Below are positions 46,501 through 59,000 of a DNA stretch of 64,000 nucleotides, in pieces (the stretch's first letter is position 1; every line of letters begins with the position of its first letter). The stretch is from Bolinopsis microptera (taxonomy: Eukaryota > Ctenophora > Tentaculata > Lobata > Bolinopsidae): NCBI RefSeq assembly GCF_026151205.1, contig NC_087084.1, positions 15,702,322 to 15,766,321 of the forward strand. The letters run 5' to 3'. The notes beneath the pieces are model-generated. The model was not told the origin of the DNA. It was given only the letters and a program-made list of their open reading frames with translations, and ran no database searches. Position numbers and translations under genes: made by a program.

Positions 46501-49500
46501 CCTCTGGATCTAGAGACGTTGTCTCCCCTGGAGACGAGGTCCTCATCAGGAGGGATCCTCTCTGCGTGCCTCTGCTTGTACCAATCTCTAGTATAGGGCA
46601 GCCCCTCGAACCCACAGTCCCCACAATCTGCCCAATCCTTCTCATCACTCCAAAACTCGTGCGCTTTTACTGAAAATCGGAACTTTTGTTAAACAGGGTT
46701 TTACACTTTCAACACTACTATATATATTAAGTAGTTTGAGTTATATAGATCTCTGATGATAATTATTTGAAGACTTCAAGATCATACCTGTGTAGTCGCA
46801 TTCCCCCATCAAAATTAGATAAATGCAGAAAGCCCGATTTTAGGCGTCTAATGTAAAACTTTTAAAACAATTGTATTAACAATAATTTAAATAATAATTG
46901 TTAATACAATTGTATTAACTACATATTACAATACAATTATACTAACCAGGGTACTTCTGCCGAATAATAACGAACTCGGAGACTTGTGATCCTATAACTG
47001 TAATTGTCATGTCCAGCAGCTGGGTCTTGTTATTCCGACTGGGAGGGTAGGTCACAGGTTAGTTACCATGGTAACAGGTTAGAGTACAACTCTTATCTAC
47101 AAGATGCAACTTATTATGGGGCACCGAGTAAGTCACCAGGTCACTTTAAAGTTCAATACCTGATGTTTCTATTACTCTATTAGCTAGACTATAATGTTAG
47201 TTAAAGTGTAAACGTTGAAGGAGAACTACCTTACTATGGTTACAGTTAGTGATGGTTACCATGGTTACAGTTAGTGATGGTTACCATGGTTACAGTTAGT
47301 GATGGTTACTATGGTTACAGTTAGTGATGGTTACCATGGTTACATACCTTACTATGCTGTGCATCATCTTATCCAGCTTGTATTTGTCACAAAGGTAGAT
47401 AAACATTTCTTTTATAGTGATGTGAGGACTCATCTCCATGACAACCTTGTTACCAACCGGCAGGTGACACGTCACTTTTATAGCCTGGTTAAAATATATC
47501 TGTTGTATAACTATCAATAACGTGAAATATCTACAAAATTTACAAAAATCTATATACTTTTTAACAAACAATAACTTGAAATATATAGCTAGGATACAGT
47601 TAAATTATTTATTACATAGTTGTGTGGAAAGTAAATTAAAACTAGAATACTAACTGGTGGGATAGGAGGCCCCTTGTTGTGAACTAGAATACTAACTGGT
47701 GGGATAGGAGGCCCCTTGTTGTGAACTAGAATACTAACTGGTGGGATAGGAGGCCCCTTGTTGTGAACTAGAATACTAACTGGTGGGATAGGAGGCCCCT
47801 TGTTGTGAACTAGAATACTAACTGGTGGGATAGGAGGCCCCTTGTTGTGAACTAGAATACTAACTGGTGGGATAGGAGGCCCCTTGTTGTGAACTAGAAT
47901 ACTAACTGGTGGGATAGGAGGCCCCTTGTTGTGAACTAGAATACTAACTGGTGGGATAGGAGGCCCCTTGTTGTGAACTAGAATACTAACTGGTGGGATA
48001 GGAGGCCCCTTGTTGTGAACTAGAATACTAACTGGTGGGATAGGAGGCCCCTTGTTGTGAACTAGAATACTAACTGGTGGGATAGGAGGCCCCTTGTTGT
48101 GAACTAGAATACTAACTGGTGGGATAGGAGGCCCCTTGTTGTGAACTAGAATACTAACTGGTGGGATAGGAGGCCCCTTGTTGTGAACTAGAATACTAAC
48201 TGGTGGGATAGGAGGCCCCTTGTTGTGAACTAGAATACTAACTGGTGGGATAGGAGGCCCCTTGTTGTGAACTAGAATACTAACTGGTGGGATAGGAGGC
48301 CCCTTGTTGTGAACTAGAATACTAACTGGTGGGATAGGAGGCCCCTTGTTGTGAACTAGAATACTAACTGGTGGGATAGGAGGCCCCTTGTTGTGAACTA
48401 GAATACTAACTGGTGGGATAGGAGGCCCCTTGTTGTGAACTAGAATACTAACTGGTGGGATAGGAGGCCCCTTGTTGTGAACTAGAATACTAACTGGTGG
48501 GATAGGAGGCCCCTTGTTGTGAACTAGAATACTAACTGGTGGGATAGGAGGCCCCTTGTTGTGAACTAGAATACTAACTGGTGGGATAGGAGGCCCCTTG
48601 TTGTGAACTAGAATACTAACTGGTGGGATAGGAGGCCCCTTGTTGTGAACTAGAATACTAACTGGTGGGATAGGAGGCCCCTTGTTGTGAACTAGAATAC
48701 TAACTGGTGGGATAGGAGGCCCCTTGTTGTGAACTAGAATACTAACTGGTGGGATAGGAGGCCCCTTGTTGTGAACTAGAATACTAACTGGTGGGATAGG
48801 AGGCCCCTTGTTGTGAACTAGAATACTAACTGGTGGGATAGGAGGCCCCTTGTTGTGAACTAGAATACTAACTGGTGGGATAGGAGGCCCCTTGTTGTGA
48901 ACTAGAATACTAACTGGTGGGATAGGAGGCCCCTTGTTGTGAACTAGAATACTAACTGGTGGGATAGGAGGCCCCTTGTTGTGAACTAGAATACTAACTG
49001 GTGGGATAGGAGGCCCCTTGTTGTGAACTAGAATACTAACTGGTGGGATAGGAGGCCCCTTGTTGTGAACTAGAATACTAACTGGTGGGATAGGAGGCCC
49101 CTTGTTGTGAACTAGAATACTAACTGGTGGGATAGGAGGCCCCTTGTTGTGAACTAGAATACTAACTGGTGGGATAGGAGGCCCCTTGTTGTGAACTAGA
49201 ATACTAACTGGTGGGATAGGAGGCCCCTTGTTGTGAACTAGAATACTAACTGGTGGGATAGGAGGCCCCTTGTTGTGAACTAGAATACTAACTGGTGGGA
49301 TAGGAGGCCCCTTGTTGTGAACTAGAATACTAACTGGTGGGATAGGAGGCCCCTTGTTGTGAACTAGAATACTAACTGGTGGGATAGGAGGCCCCTTGTT
49401 GTGAACTAGAATACTAACTGGTGGGATAGGAGGCCCCTTGTTGTGAACTAGAATACTAACTGGTGGGATAGGAGGCCCCTTGTTGTGAACTAGAATACTA

Positions 49501-52500
49501 ACTGGTGGGATAGGAGGCCCCTTGTTGTGAACTAGAATACTAACTGGTGGGATAGGAGGCCCCTTGTTGTGAACTAGAATACTAACTGGTGGGATAGGAG
49601 GCCCCTTGTTGTGAACTAGAATACTAACTGGTGGGATAGGAGGCCCCTTGTTGTGAACTAGAATACTAACTGGTGGGATAGGAGGCCCCTTGTTGTGAAC
49701 TAGAATACTAACTGGTGGGATAGGAGGCCCCTTGTTGTGAACTAGAATACTAACTGGTGGGATAGGAGGCCCCTTGTTGTGAACTAGAATACTAACTGGT
49801 GGGATAGGAGGCCCCTTGTTGTGAACTAGAATACTAACTGGTGGGATAGGAGGTCCCTTGTTGTGAACTAGAATACTAACTGGTGGGATAGGAGGCCCCT
49901 TGTTGTGAACTAGAATACTAACTGGTGGGATAGGAGGCCCCTTGTTGTGAACTAGAATACTAACTGGTGGGATAGGAGGCCCCTTGTTGTGAACTAGAAT
50001 ACTAACTGGTGGGATAGGAGGCCCCTTGTTGTGAACTAGAATACTAACTGGTGGGATAGGAGGCCCCTTGTTGTGAACTAGAATACTAACTGGTGGGATA
50101 GGAGGCCCCTTGTTGTGAACTAGAATACTAACTGGTGGGATAGGAGGCCCCTTGTTGTGAACTAGAATACTAACTGGTGGGATAGGAGGCCCCTTGTTGT
50201 GAACTAGAATACTAACTGGTGGGATAGGAGGCCCCTTGTTGTGAACTAGAATACTAACTGGTGGGATAGGAGGCCCCTTGTTGTGAACTAGAATACTAAC
50301 TGGTGGGATAGGAGGCCCCTTGTTGTGAACTAGAATACTAACTGGTGGGATAGGAGGCCCCTTGTTGTGAACTAGAATACTAACTGGTGGGATAGGAGGC
50401 CCCTTGTTGTGAACTAGAATACTAACTGGTGGGATAGGAGGCCCCTTGTTGTGAACTAGAATACTAACTGGTGGGATAGGAGGCCCCTTGTTGTGAACTA
50501 GAATACTAACTGGTGGGATAGGAGGCCCCTTGTTGTGAACTAGAATACTAACTGGTGGGATAGGAGGCCCCTTGTTGTGAACTAGAATACTAACTGGTGG
50601 GATAGGAGGCCCCTTGTTGTGAACTAGAATACTAACTGGTGGGATAGGAGGCCCCTTGTTGTGAACTAGAATACTAACTGGTGGGATAGGAGGCCCCTTG
50701 TTGTGAACTAGAATACTAACTGGTGGGATAGGAGGCCCCTTGTTGTGAACTAGAATACTAACTGGTGGGATAGGAGGTCCCTTGTTGTGAACTAGAATAC
50801 TAACTGGTGGGATAGGAGGCCCCTTGTTGTTAACTAGAATACTAACTGGTGGGATAGGAGGCCCCTTGTTGTGAACTAGAATACTAACTGGTGGGATAGG
50901 AGGCCCCTTGTTGTGAACTAGAATACTAACTGGTGGGATAGGAGGCCCCTTGTTGTGAACTAGAATACTAACTGGTGGGATAGGAGGCCCCTTGTTGTGA
51001 ACTAGAATACTAACTGGTGGGATAGGAGGCCCCTTGTTGTGAACTAGAATACTAACTGGTGGGATAGGAGGCCCCTTGTTGTGAACTAGAATACTAACTG
51101 GTGGGATAGGAGGCCCCTTGTTGTGAACTAGAATACTAACTGGTGGGATAGGAGGCCCCTTGTTGTGAACTAGAATACTAACTGGTGGGATAGGAGGCCC
51201 CTTGTTGTGAACTAGAATACTAACTGGTGGGATAGGAGGCCCCTTGTTGTGAACTAGAATACTAACTGGTGGGATAGGAGGCCCCTTGTTGTGAACTAGA
51301 ATACTAACTGGTGGGATAGGAGGCCCCTTGTTGTGAACTAGAATACTAACTGGTGGGATAGGAGGCCCCTTGTTGTGAACTAGAATACTAACTGGTGGGA
51401 TAGGAGGCCCCTTGTTGTGAACTAGAATACTAACTGGTGGGATAGGAGGCCCCTTGTTGTGAACGACCCAGATCTCCCTGATATTAAGATTCCCCACACT
51501 ACTGCTGACTGTGAAGTGGGGAGGCAGTGGGTTGTATCTGTTAGGTCTGATCTCTATCCAGGCTGCAGGGTTGTCTACTTTGTTACTCTTCCTTATGGCA
51601 GCTAGTAGTTGCCCCATTGTCGTCCTAGTGATAGTTACCATGGTTACAAAGTTACTTTGTTACTCTTCCTTATGGCAGCGAGTAGTTGCCCCATTGTCGT
51701 CCTAGTGAGGGAACCACTTTATTTGATTTACTTAACTTACTAGTTTACTAGTTACGTAAGGACTAAACATTATCGAGTAGGAGACAAAACAACGACCTGG
51801 TATCCGTGCAAACAAAAGTGCTCTTTTAATACTAACCTCCTATCAACCTTAACATAACACTTCCTTTCTTTTCCTTTAGCGTCAGCAGGTAAATGTACCT
51901 TCAACTTTACTGTCTCCTCAGGAACACCTGTAACCATGGTTACATTTAATGATAGTTATCATGGTTACAGTTAGTGATAGTTACCATGGTTACAGTTAGT
52001 GGTGGTTACCATGGTTACAGTTACTGATGGTTATCTTGGTTACAGTTAGTGATGGTTACCATGGTTACAGTTAGTGATGGTTACCATGGTTACAGTTAGT
52101 CATGGTTACCATGGACCATGGTTACAGTTAGTGTATAGTGATGGTTACCATGGTTACATACCTTGCTTTGCGTGGTGTCCTTCAGGCAAATCAACCAGTT
52201 CTTTAGCAGGAGCCTTTCGTATCACGTCTCTTACGTCGTCAAAAAACTGCAACACAAATTTAATATTATATAATTATATATCACAATAAAAACCCTAACA
52301 GATTTAAAACAAATCCAGGCCTAACAGTAATTGTCAGGTCTGAAGTACATTGTAACGAAATAAATTATGCTGATTAACTCTCCTGGTTAGCCATGTTAGT
52401 GATGGTTACCATGGTTACCATTAGCTCACCTGGTTAGCCATGTCCTTGGTTTTGAATCTAATTCCCATAGTTTCGCTGAAGGCCTCATCTACCATACGAA

Positions 52501-53539
52501 CGAAGGTTTCTTGTCGGGACACCTTTAGAGAAGCTAATATCCTCATCTCTATCTTCAGCTTCTCATCTGGAGGGAGATATTACAACATAATACTAACTGT
52601 AACCATGGTATCATCATAGCAGTTTCTAACACTATTACAAAAGTATTATAAAAGCACACAAATATCTAACCCTGGCATGTAACCATGGTAACTAACCCTG
52701 ATAAGCCCAGACCCTGTAGACGAGTTCGTGTTTGTTCTGCACCTTGACCAGCTGTAAGAAGAGGAAGGTTAGTGTCTTAACGTGTAAGGGAATATGGTTA
52801 CTAGGTTACTAACTGGTTACTAGGTTACAAGCTGGTTACTAGATTACTAGCTGGTTACTAGATTACTAGCTGGTTACTAGGTTACTAGCTGGTTACTAGT
52901 TTACTAGCTGGTTACTAGGTTACTAGCTGGTTACTAGGTTACTAGCTGGTTACTAGGTTACTAGCTGGTTACTAGGTTACTAGCTGGTTACTAGGTTACT
53001 AGCTGGTTACTAGGTTACTAGCTGGTTACTAGGTTACTAGCTGGTTACTAGGTTACTAGCTGGTTACTAGGTTACTAGCTGGTTACTAGGTTACTAGCTG
53101 GTTACTAGGTTACTAGCTGGTTACTAGGTTACTAGCTGGTTACTAGGTTACTAGCTGGTTACTAGGTTACTAGCTGGTTACTAGGTTACTAGCTGGTTAC
53201 TAGGTTACTAGCTGGTTACTAGGTTACTAGCTGGTTACTAAGTTACTAGCTGGTTACTATGTTACTAGCTGGTTACTAGGTAACTAGCTGGTTACTAGGT
53301 TACTAGCTGGTTACTAGGTTACTAGATGGTTACTAGGTTACTAACTGGTTACTAACTGGTTACTAGGTTACTAACGTGTAGTAGAGACGTGGTTGTCAGG
53401 GCAGAATGTGGTTACTAGGTTACTAGCTGGTTACTAGGTTACTAACCTGTACGGAGAGGAAGGTCCGAGCTAGAGGCAGCCACTTCTTCTCCTCTCTCTC
53501 AAACACTACCCCGGTGTAGAGACCTAGCACGTGTGTCAT
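43515..53539 (-). CDS. EVH1-like scaffold with ubiquitin-fold segments and a long disordered Ser/Pro-rich tail
   Basis: Nine exons in phase: 53539-53447 (ATG), 52751-52697, 52566-52430, 52246-52162, 51927-51837, 51624-51435, 47484-47348, 47038-46947 and 46669-43515 (TAA), giving 1344 residues if the first donor in the 42-bp array is used. Residues ~1-125 resemble an EVH1/WH1 (PH-like) domain: W-P near the start, RVWAYQ, a repeated strand pattern, GIRFKTKDMANQF. Two segments then look like ubiquitin/RBD folds (VKLKVHLPADAKG to IREIWVV; IKVTCHLPVGNKV to MHSI). The last exon encodes 1050 residues of low complexity: Pro/Tyr-rich near its start, many RS/SP sites, a Ser/Asp run at about 44640-44750, and acidic and basic clusters. 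An actin or membrane-signalling adaptor is plausible but unproven. Confidence 0.7.
43590..43690 (-). repeat. Coding duplication flanking an in-frame (TTACCAGGG)n run
   Basis: Inside the scaffold's last exon a ~35-bp block encoding GTYEHDIRxMN is present twice. Between the copies lies 'ccagggttaccagggtta', read in frame as (NPG)n on the minus strand. The arrangement is the same as the intronic duplications at 42826-43075 but here it is translated. Confidence 0.88.
46670..47347 (-). repeat. Introns 7-8 of the scaffold gene, with 26-bp gttacagttagtgatg repeats (47228-47345)
   Basis: About 4.5 units of 'ggttacagttagtgatggttaccat' lie next to the donor of exon 7. The same 26-bp unit recurs next to exon 4's donor at 51930-52160, so two introns of this gene share one satellite family. 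Exon 8 (46947-47038) interrupts the stretch; the rest is AT-rich. Confidence 0.8.
47641..51462 (-). repeat. 42-bp array, exactly 91 units, each containing an exon end plus splice donor
   Basis: 3822 bp equals 91 x 42 with no insertion or deletion, and I see only about three substitutions. On the minus strand each unit reads HNKGPPIPPVSILV. The first unit contains the best donor for exon 6 (ccacca|gttagt, exon end 51435), which is in phase 0 with exon 7 at 47484. Each further unit repeats that donor with the preceding coding bases. The unit is 14 codons without a stop, so a donor in any unit would add whole 14-residue blocks in frame. Alternatively the whole array could be one giant exon, but its far end lacks a good donor before a stop at 47589. 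Confidence 0.93.
51577..51712 (-). repeat. 57-bp duplication of an acceptor plus exon 6 start
   Basis: 'ttgttactcttccttatggc…gtcgtcctagtga' occurs at 51577-51635 (true exon 6 start, acceptor cactag) and again at 51650-51707 in the intron. The copies differ by one base. Confidence 0.9.
52797..53365. repeat. 19-bp ggttactaggttactagct array in scaffold intron 1
   Basis: About 30 near-perfect units. The same family recurs at 63010-63130 and 63420-63905 in the adhesion GPCR, 10 kb away. The complement contains GTAACC and CTAGTAAC strings. Confidence 0.93.
53373..53415. repeat. Shard of an adhesion GPCR exon end/donor, 10 kb from its source
   Basis: 'gtagtagagacgtggttgt(c)agggcagaa' matches the 3' end and donor of the GPCR exon at 63912 and its copies at about 63690 and 63820. 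It is embedded here in the ggttactagg satellite of the scaffold's first intron. Confidence 0.8.
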
Positions 53540-54423
53540 GTCTTATAACAGGTGAGTCATGTCCCTTTACTTACTGTTTATAATATGGTTAGGAGGATTT
53601 AGTAAATAAGGGTACGAGCAAATCCGTACAGTTTCTACTTAAAAGAGATATTGTGTAAAGAATAAATTACACTCATAGGTTCAAATGAAATGTTTAATTT
53701 TTGAATAACGATAAAAGAGGATTTTAACTATTACTGAAACCAGTTTAGTACATCACAATATCAAAGTACTTAACGAGAGCCTGAAGCTCCAACAAGAGTA
53801 GACAATATAACGAGCCGGTTTGTTTACTTCCTCGAAAAAGTCTTCTTTGAGCTGGGTAGGTAGGACTACATACTATATACTGTATACTATATACTGTATA
53901 CTATATTATATACTATATACTAGTAGCAGTACTGTATACTATACTACATGCTGCACACTGTATACTAGTAGCAGTACTGTATACTATACTACATGCTGGG
54001 TAGTTATATAAAGGACCGTACTGCAATATAATACATTTCCATGCAACTATTAAATGTTATTGTACCACCCCACAGGGCACTGAATATAATCAACTTTCAT
54101 AATAAAGAGACAACAACGCCTCAGGGTCTCAGAGCACTGAATACGCTGGCACACGCCCTGTATATGCTTGAAGATGATTGTGTGACTCGTACGCAGTGGT
54201 CACGTGAACCTACCAGTTCGACGAATTACTGTCACGTGACACCCCGTATTACTGATTTCGAGGAATAACTGTCACACTGATAAGGACATTAGCCCCCGAC
54301 ACCGTGAGAAATCTGCCCTTGCCTAGCGGCCTCATGATCTTCAGGGTACTGATTTCATAGTTTAGGCAAAATTTAATTTTAAGTTGTGTTATGTCGGCAT
54401 TCCCAATTCTTTTTGCTTGGGCT

Positions 54424-54858
54424 TAGTGACCGGTGGGCTCAGTACAGTGGCCGGTGGGCTCAGTACAGTGGCCGGTGGGCTCAGTACAGTGGCCGGTGGG
54501 CTCAGTACAGTGGCCGGTGGGCTCTATACAGTGGCCGGTGGGCTCAGGACAGTGGCTGGTGGGCTCAGTACAGTGGCCGGTGGGCTCAGTACAGTGGCCG
54601 GTGGGCTCAGTACAGTGGCCGGTGGGCTCAGTACAGTGGCCGGTGGGCTCAGTACAGTGGCTGGTGGGCTCAGTACAGTGGCCGGTGGGCTCAGTACAGT
54701 GGCCGGTGGGCTCAGTACAGTGGCCGGTGGGCTCAGTACAGTGGCCGGTGGGCTCAGTACAGTGGCCGGTGGGCTCAGTACAGTGGCCGGTGGGCTCAGT
54801 ACAGTGGCCGGTGGGCTCAGTACAGTGGCCGGTGGGTTCAGTACAGTGGCCGGTGGCG
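54424..54858. repeat. 21-bp ggctcagtacagtggccggtg array, ~20 units
   Basis: Perfectly phased 21-bp units with a few substitutions leave four frames open for over 110 codons. All of the products are short-period repeats. There is no evidence of a gene. Confidence 0.93.
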
Positions 54859-55221
54859 TAACGTTGCTTGTTATAGCCATGGGTTTTAACCAGAATAAAC
54901 GTTAACTGACTAAAAGTCACGTGTGTAACTTATAATGCTCTTACATTAAAACATTAAGCACACTAACCTGCTCTACTTAATGCACCCTCCGTGCTCACTG
55001 TTAATTACTTAATAGCAGCTCACATCTGTATTTAATCTGTATTTAAGTGCTTATTCATGACTTCCTAATCGTTATAGAGAGTAAAAATAAGCGAGGTGCC
55101 GGAAAAGCCTGAGTAGCAGCTCACATCTGTAGTTATTAGCTAGAGTTATTAAGTTATTAATCACTCAGGGTGTGTAAAACATTAGTAGGACTATAGTGTG
55201 TGTAAAACAGAGGTGTACAAG

Positions 55222-55512
55222 ATAAAGAGACAGACGGACAGACGGACAGACAGAAGGACGGAAGGACGGACAGAAAGAAAGACGGAATGACGGACAGAAA
55301 GAAAGACGGACAGAAAGAAAGACGGATAGACGATTAGACGGACAGACGGACAGACGGAAAGAACAAAATGACGGAATGACGGACAGATATACGAAAAGAC
55401 TGATAGACGGACAGACATTCAGACGGACAGACATTCAGACGGATAGACGGAAGGAGCAAAAGGACAGAAGAACGGACAGACGGAAGGACGGATAGGCGGA
55501 TAGACGGAAAGA
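55222..55512. repeat. GACGGACA/GACGGAAA degenerate array
   Basis: Purine-rich, roughly 8-bp units of gacggaca, gacggaaa and agaaagac. The complement is CTTTCTGTCCGTC-like. Non-coding. Confidence 0.9.
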
Positions 55513-56050
55513 GCCACAATTTTGATTTTGCAACAGCTGTGAAATTGACTTAGCGTATTATACTATTAGTATTATCCACCTACTTAGTACTTAATTTTGA
55601 ATTGAAAAGTAAAATACTACTGTTAAACCCAGAATATTCAAATATATCATATCATTCAAATATATTATTGTCATAATGCGTCATGAAATATAATTGAAAA
55701 TAGTCGTCAAATTATCAATGACGAGCATAAAGATTAAATTATAACTAAACACTAAAAACACATGAATTAAAAATAAAATCGTATTAACCTTTATGAAGGT
55801 TCGATACTATAAAAATGGTTAACTTTTAAAATATTAACTCTTTCGATTTGATCAGCGAAAGCTAAGTTAATAATTTGCTTTCTTCAATAACTTAATTAAG
55901 TTAATAATTTGCTTTCTTCAATAACTTAATAAAAATAACTGATTTAAAAACATTTCCTTGCGGACTATTCGATCAGAATAGCAAAGCTATTGTCCTATTG
56001 TTTTATTAGAGTCTGTTTAATTTAATATAAATCAACTAAAAGTATTCAGT

Positions 56051-59000
56051 CTAAAGATTAGCGTTATCGTCCTTTTTAGCGGGGAACTCTGCTGCGTTAG
56101 AGTACGTGTGGTCAGCTTCCTGTTTGCTGGTGGAAGCGTTCGCGTACACATTAGTAGCAGTACTCGCTCCACCGCCTGATTTGGGAGCAGCTGCTGTGTT
56201 CATTCCTAACTTCTCTAGCCAGAAGCTCTTTACTCCGTCGTTTAGAAGCACGTAGAATACGAATACGAATATTCCCTGAAGTTAGTTGTCATAGTAACCG
56301 TGGTAGTTTCAGTGTTTTTAAAAAGCAAGTCAAGCTTAACTTAAATTAATAAAATAATGTCTAATTTATAATATTGAAAAAGTACTACAGACAGGGGATT
56401 TACCTGAGAAGCGTTGAATACGATGAAGAGATACTGGAGTGTTATCTGGAGACCGGGAGCGGGAATGTTCATGAAAACTCCTAACACCCACCCTGTACCC
56501 AGCAGCACCATCACTCCCACTGCTGCTTTCATCTGTCTCTGTAGGAGGGAGCGTTAATATCACCATGGTAATAGTTAATATTGTTATTTAGTTACTATAG
56601 TAACTACAGGGGGGAGCGTTAATATCACCATGGCAATAGTTAATATTGTTATTTAGTTACTATAGTAACTACAGGGGGGAGGGTTAGAATCACCATGACA
56701 ATAGGAAATATTGTTATTTAGTAACTATAGTAACTACAGGGAGGGGGGTTAGAATCACCATAGCAATAGTTAATATTGTTATTTTAGTAACTATAGTAAC
56801 TAAATAACCACTTATACTTTATCAATGTGAGCATGAGAACGTCTGATTTATAAAAAATCCTTAGAATGAGTGACTAACTAACCATTAATTGTTCTTTATC
56901 ACTGAGATTGGCGTTCTTTGAGTTTCTGATGACTTTGAGGACGAGCCCGAAGAAGACGAGGTTCACTATTATTGCAAGGATGAGAGGGCCGAAGAAGAGC
57001 GCATAGAAGTTTATTGTTCCTGGCTTAAGGAAACACCTGAAATAGTAGTTCAGTTAGTTTATATGGAAATAGATTTAAAACTTTCATAGTTAGGTTGATC
57101 AAGAAGACAATTAATTTTGATGAAATTAACACTCAGATATGTAAGAAGCTTCAGTATAAGTAATGTAAGTTATGTAAGTTATGTAAGATACAAGTTATTT
57201 GAATTATTTAAGTTATTTAAGTTATTTAAGTTATTTAAGTTATTAAGTTAGTTAAGTTATTTAAGTTATTTAAGTTATTTAAGTTATTTAAGTTATTTAA
57301 GTTATTTAAGTTATGTAAGATACAAGTAAGTCTCTAAGATTACTCACATGGTCTCAGCCATGTACTGGTGATCAACTACCTCCACCCCTCCCACTGTGAT
57401 CTTCTTGGTGAAAGCGAAGTAGCCGGCTAATGGAAACACTATTGGTACTCCTGAAGAGAGAGAACTGGTTAAGAATATCACATACTACTTTACTACTACA
57501 AATATGGGATTAAGATAATTAGATATATCCACTGGACATTCTCAGCCAAGCTCATAGAGGAAAACATAAAGCGAACTATTGTATTGATTCCACAAACTTA
57601 CCGTAAGCAACGAGGTTGAATTTGAGCATGTAGTTAGAGATGTGAGATCCGAATACCTGTACCAGAGAGAGGTACATGAGGAATCCTTCAATCATAGTCC
57701 ACATAAAGACGACTAGCCACATGTAGTGTTGTAGCATCGTGTACACTGCGCAACCTATACTCTTCTGAAAACAACACCTTTATAGCAACTTTACTACACC
57801 GTTACTACACCTTACTACACCTTACACGGCGCAACCTATACTCTTCTGAAAACAACACCTTTATAGCAACTTTACTACACCTTTACTACACCTTACACTG
57901 CGCAAACTATACTCTTCTGAAAACAACACCTTTATAGCAACTTTACTACACCTTTACTACACCTTACACTGTGCAACCTATACTCTTCTGAAAACAACAC
58001 ATTTTTAACACCTTTACAACACCTTACACTGCGCAACCTATACTCTTCTGAAAACAACACCTTTTTAACACCTTTACAACACCTTACACTGCGCAACCTA
58101 TACTCTTCTGAAAACAACACCTTTTTAACACCTTTACTACACCTTACACTGCGCAACCTATACTCTTCTGAAAACAACACCTTTTTAACACCTTTACTAC
58201 ACCTACACTGCGCAACCTATACTCTTCTGAAAACAACACATTTTTAACACCTTTACTACACCTTACACTGCGCAACCTATAATTTTCTGAAAACAACACC
58301 TTTTTAACAACTTTACTACACCTTACACTGCGCAACCTATACTCTTCTGAAAACAACACCTTTTTAACACCTTTACTACACCTTACACTGCACAACCTAT
58401 ACTCTTCTGAAAACAACACCTTTTTAACACCTTTACTACACCTTTTTAAACCGGTATATATTTAGATTGAATAACTCTGCTTGAACGTTACAAAAACTAA
58501 CAACACTCGCTGTATTTTCTATTAAAGTAATGTTAATTAATAGTAAGTAACTATAAGTTATTAAGAAAAGTAATGCTAGTTAATAGTAGTTACTATACTA
58601 GTTATTATTAGTTTACAGTAAGAATAAGTAGTTTACCAGTTGTATGAGACCAGTGTTATCTGCCTTGATGAAGATGTCCTGAAGGAGGAAGAGAAGAGAG
58701 GCTAATAACAGAGCTATAGAGAAGCAGATGTTAACTTTAGCTGAGCGGGTAGTCACTATCGCTGAAGCTGGGGAGGGAGTGTTAGTTACTATGACAACTG
58801 TTACTATAGTTACTTATCTTGCTCACGCTCTCTTAATGAGACCGAAAGTTGTTATGTCTCTATATAGCCAGGGAAGAGAGTATAATATGGAAGAATATGA
58901 AGGAGCATAAAACTACCTGGTAAAATGAGACCAATAGTTGCTATGAGGCCCAGGACGGACCCTCCTAGGAGAATCTGTGACATCAGAGACTGAACCTCTA

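Larger units (their letters stand above)
53540..56050. other. Intergenic region between the scaffold (5' end) and adhesion GPCR (3' end), both minus strand
   Basis: No gene is supported. It holds a 'tatactgtatac' run with a repeated 'ctagtagcagtactgtatac' segment (53865-54000), the 21-bp array at 54424-54858, the gacggaca array at 55222-55512 and AT-rich DNA. The scaffold promoter should lie just right of 53539; I see no clear TATA or initiator there. Confidence 0.6.

Noticed and set aside
47589-51641. A 1350-residue repetitive protein on the minus strand
   Set aside because: The frame contains exon 6 of the scaffold, but the 42-bp array is better explained as intron beginning at the first in-phase donor; the far end has no good donor before the stop. 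I kept the in-frame option as a finding.
54041-54268. Small 75-residue gene between the scaffold and the GPCR
   Set aside because: No recognisable domain, no start other than a non-consensus context, and flanked by simple repeats; likely chance.
54423-54920. Several repeat frames over 110 codons (21-bp array)
   Set aside because: Four frames are open at once, which is typical of a satellite rather than a gene.
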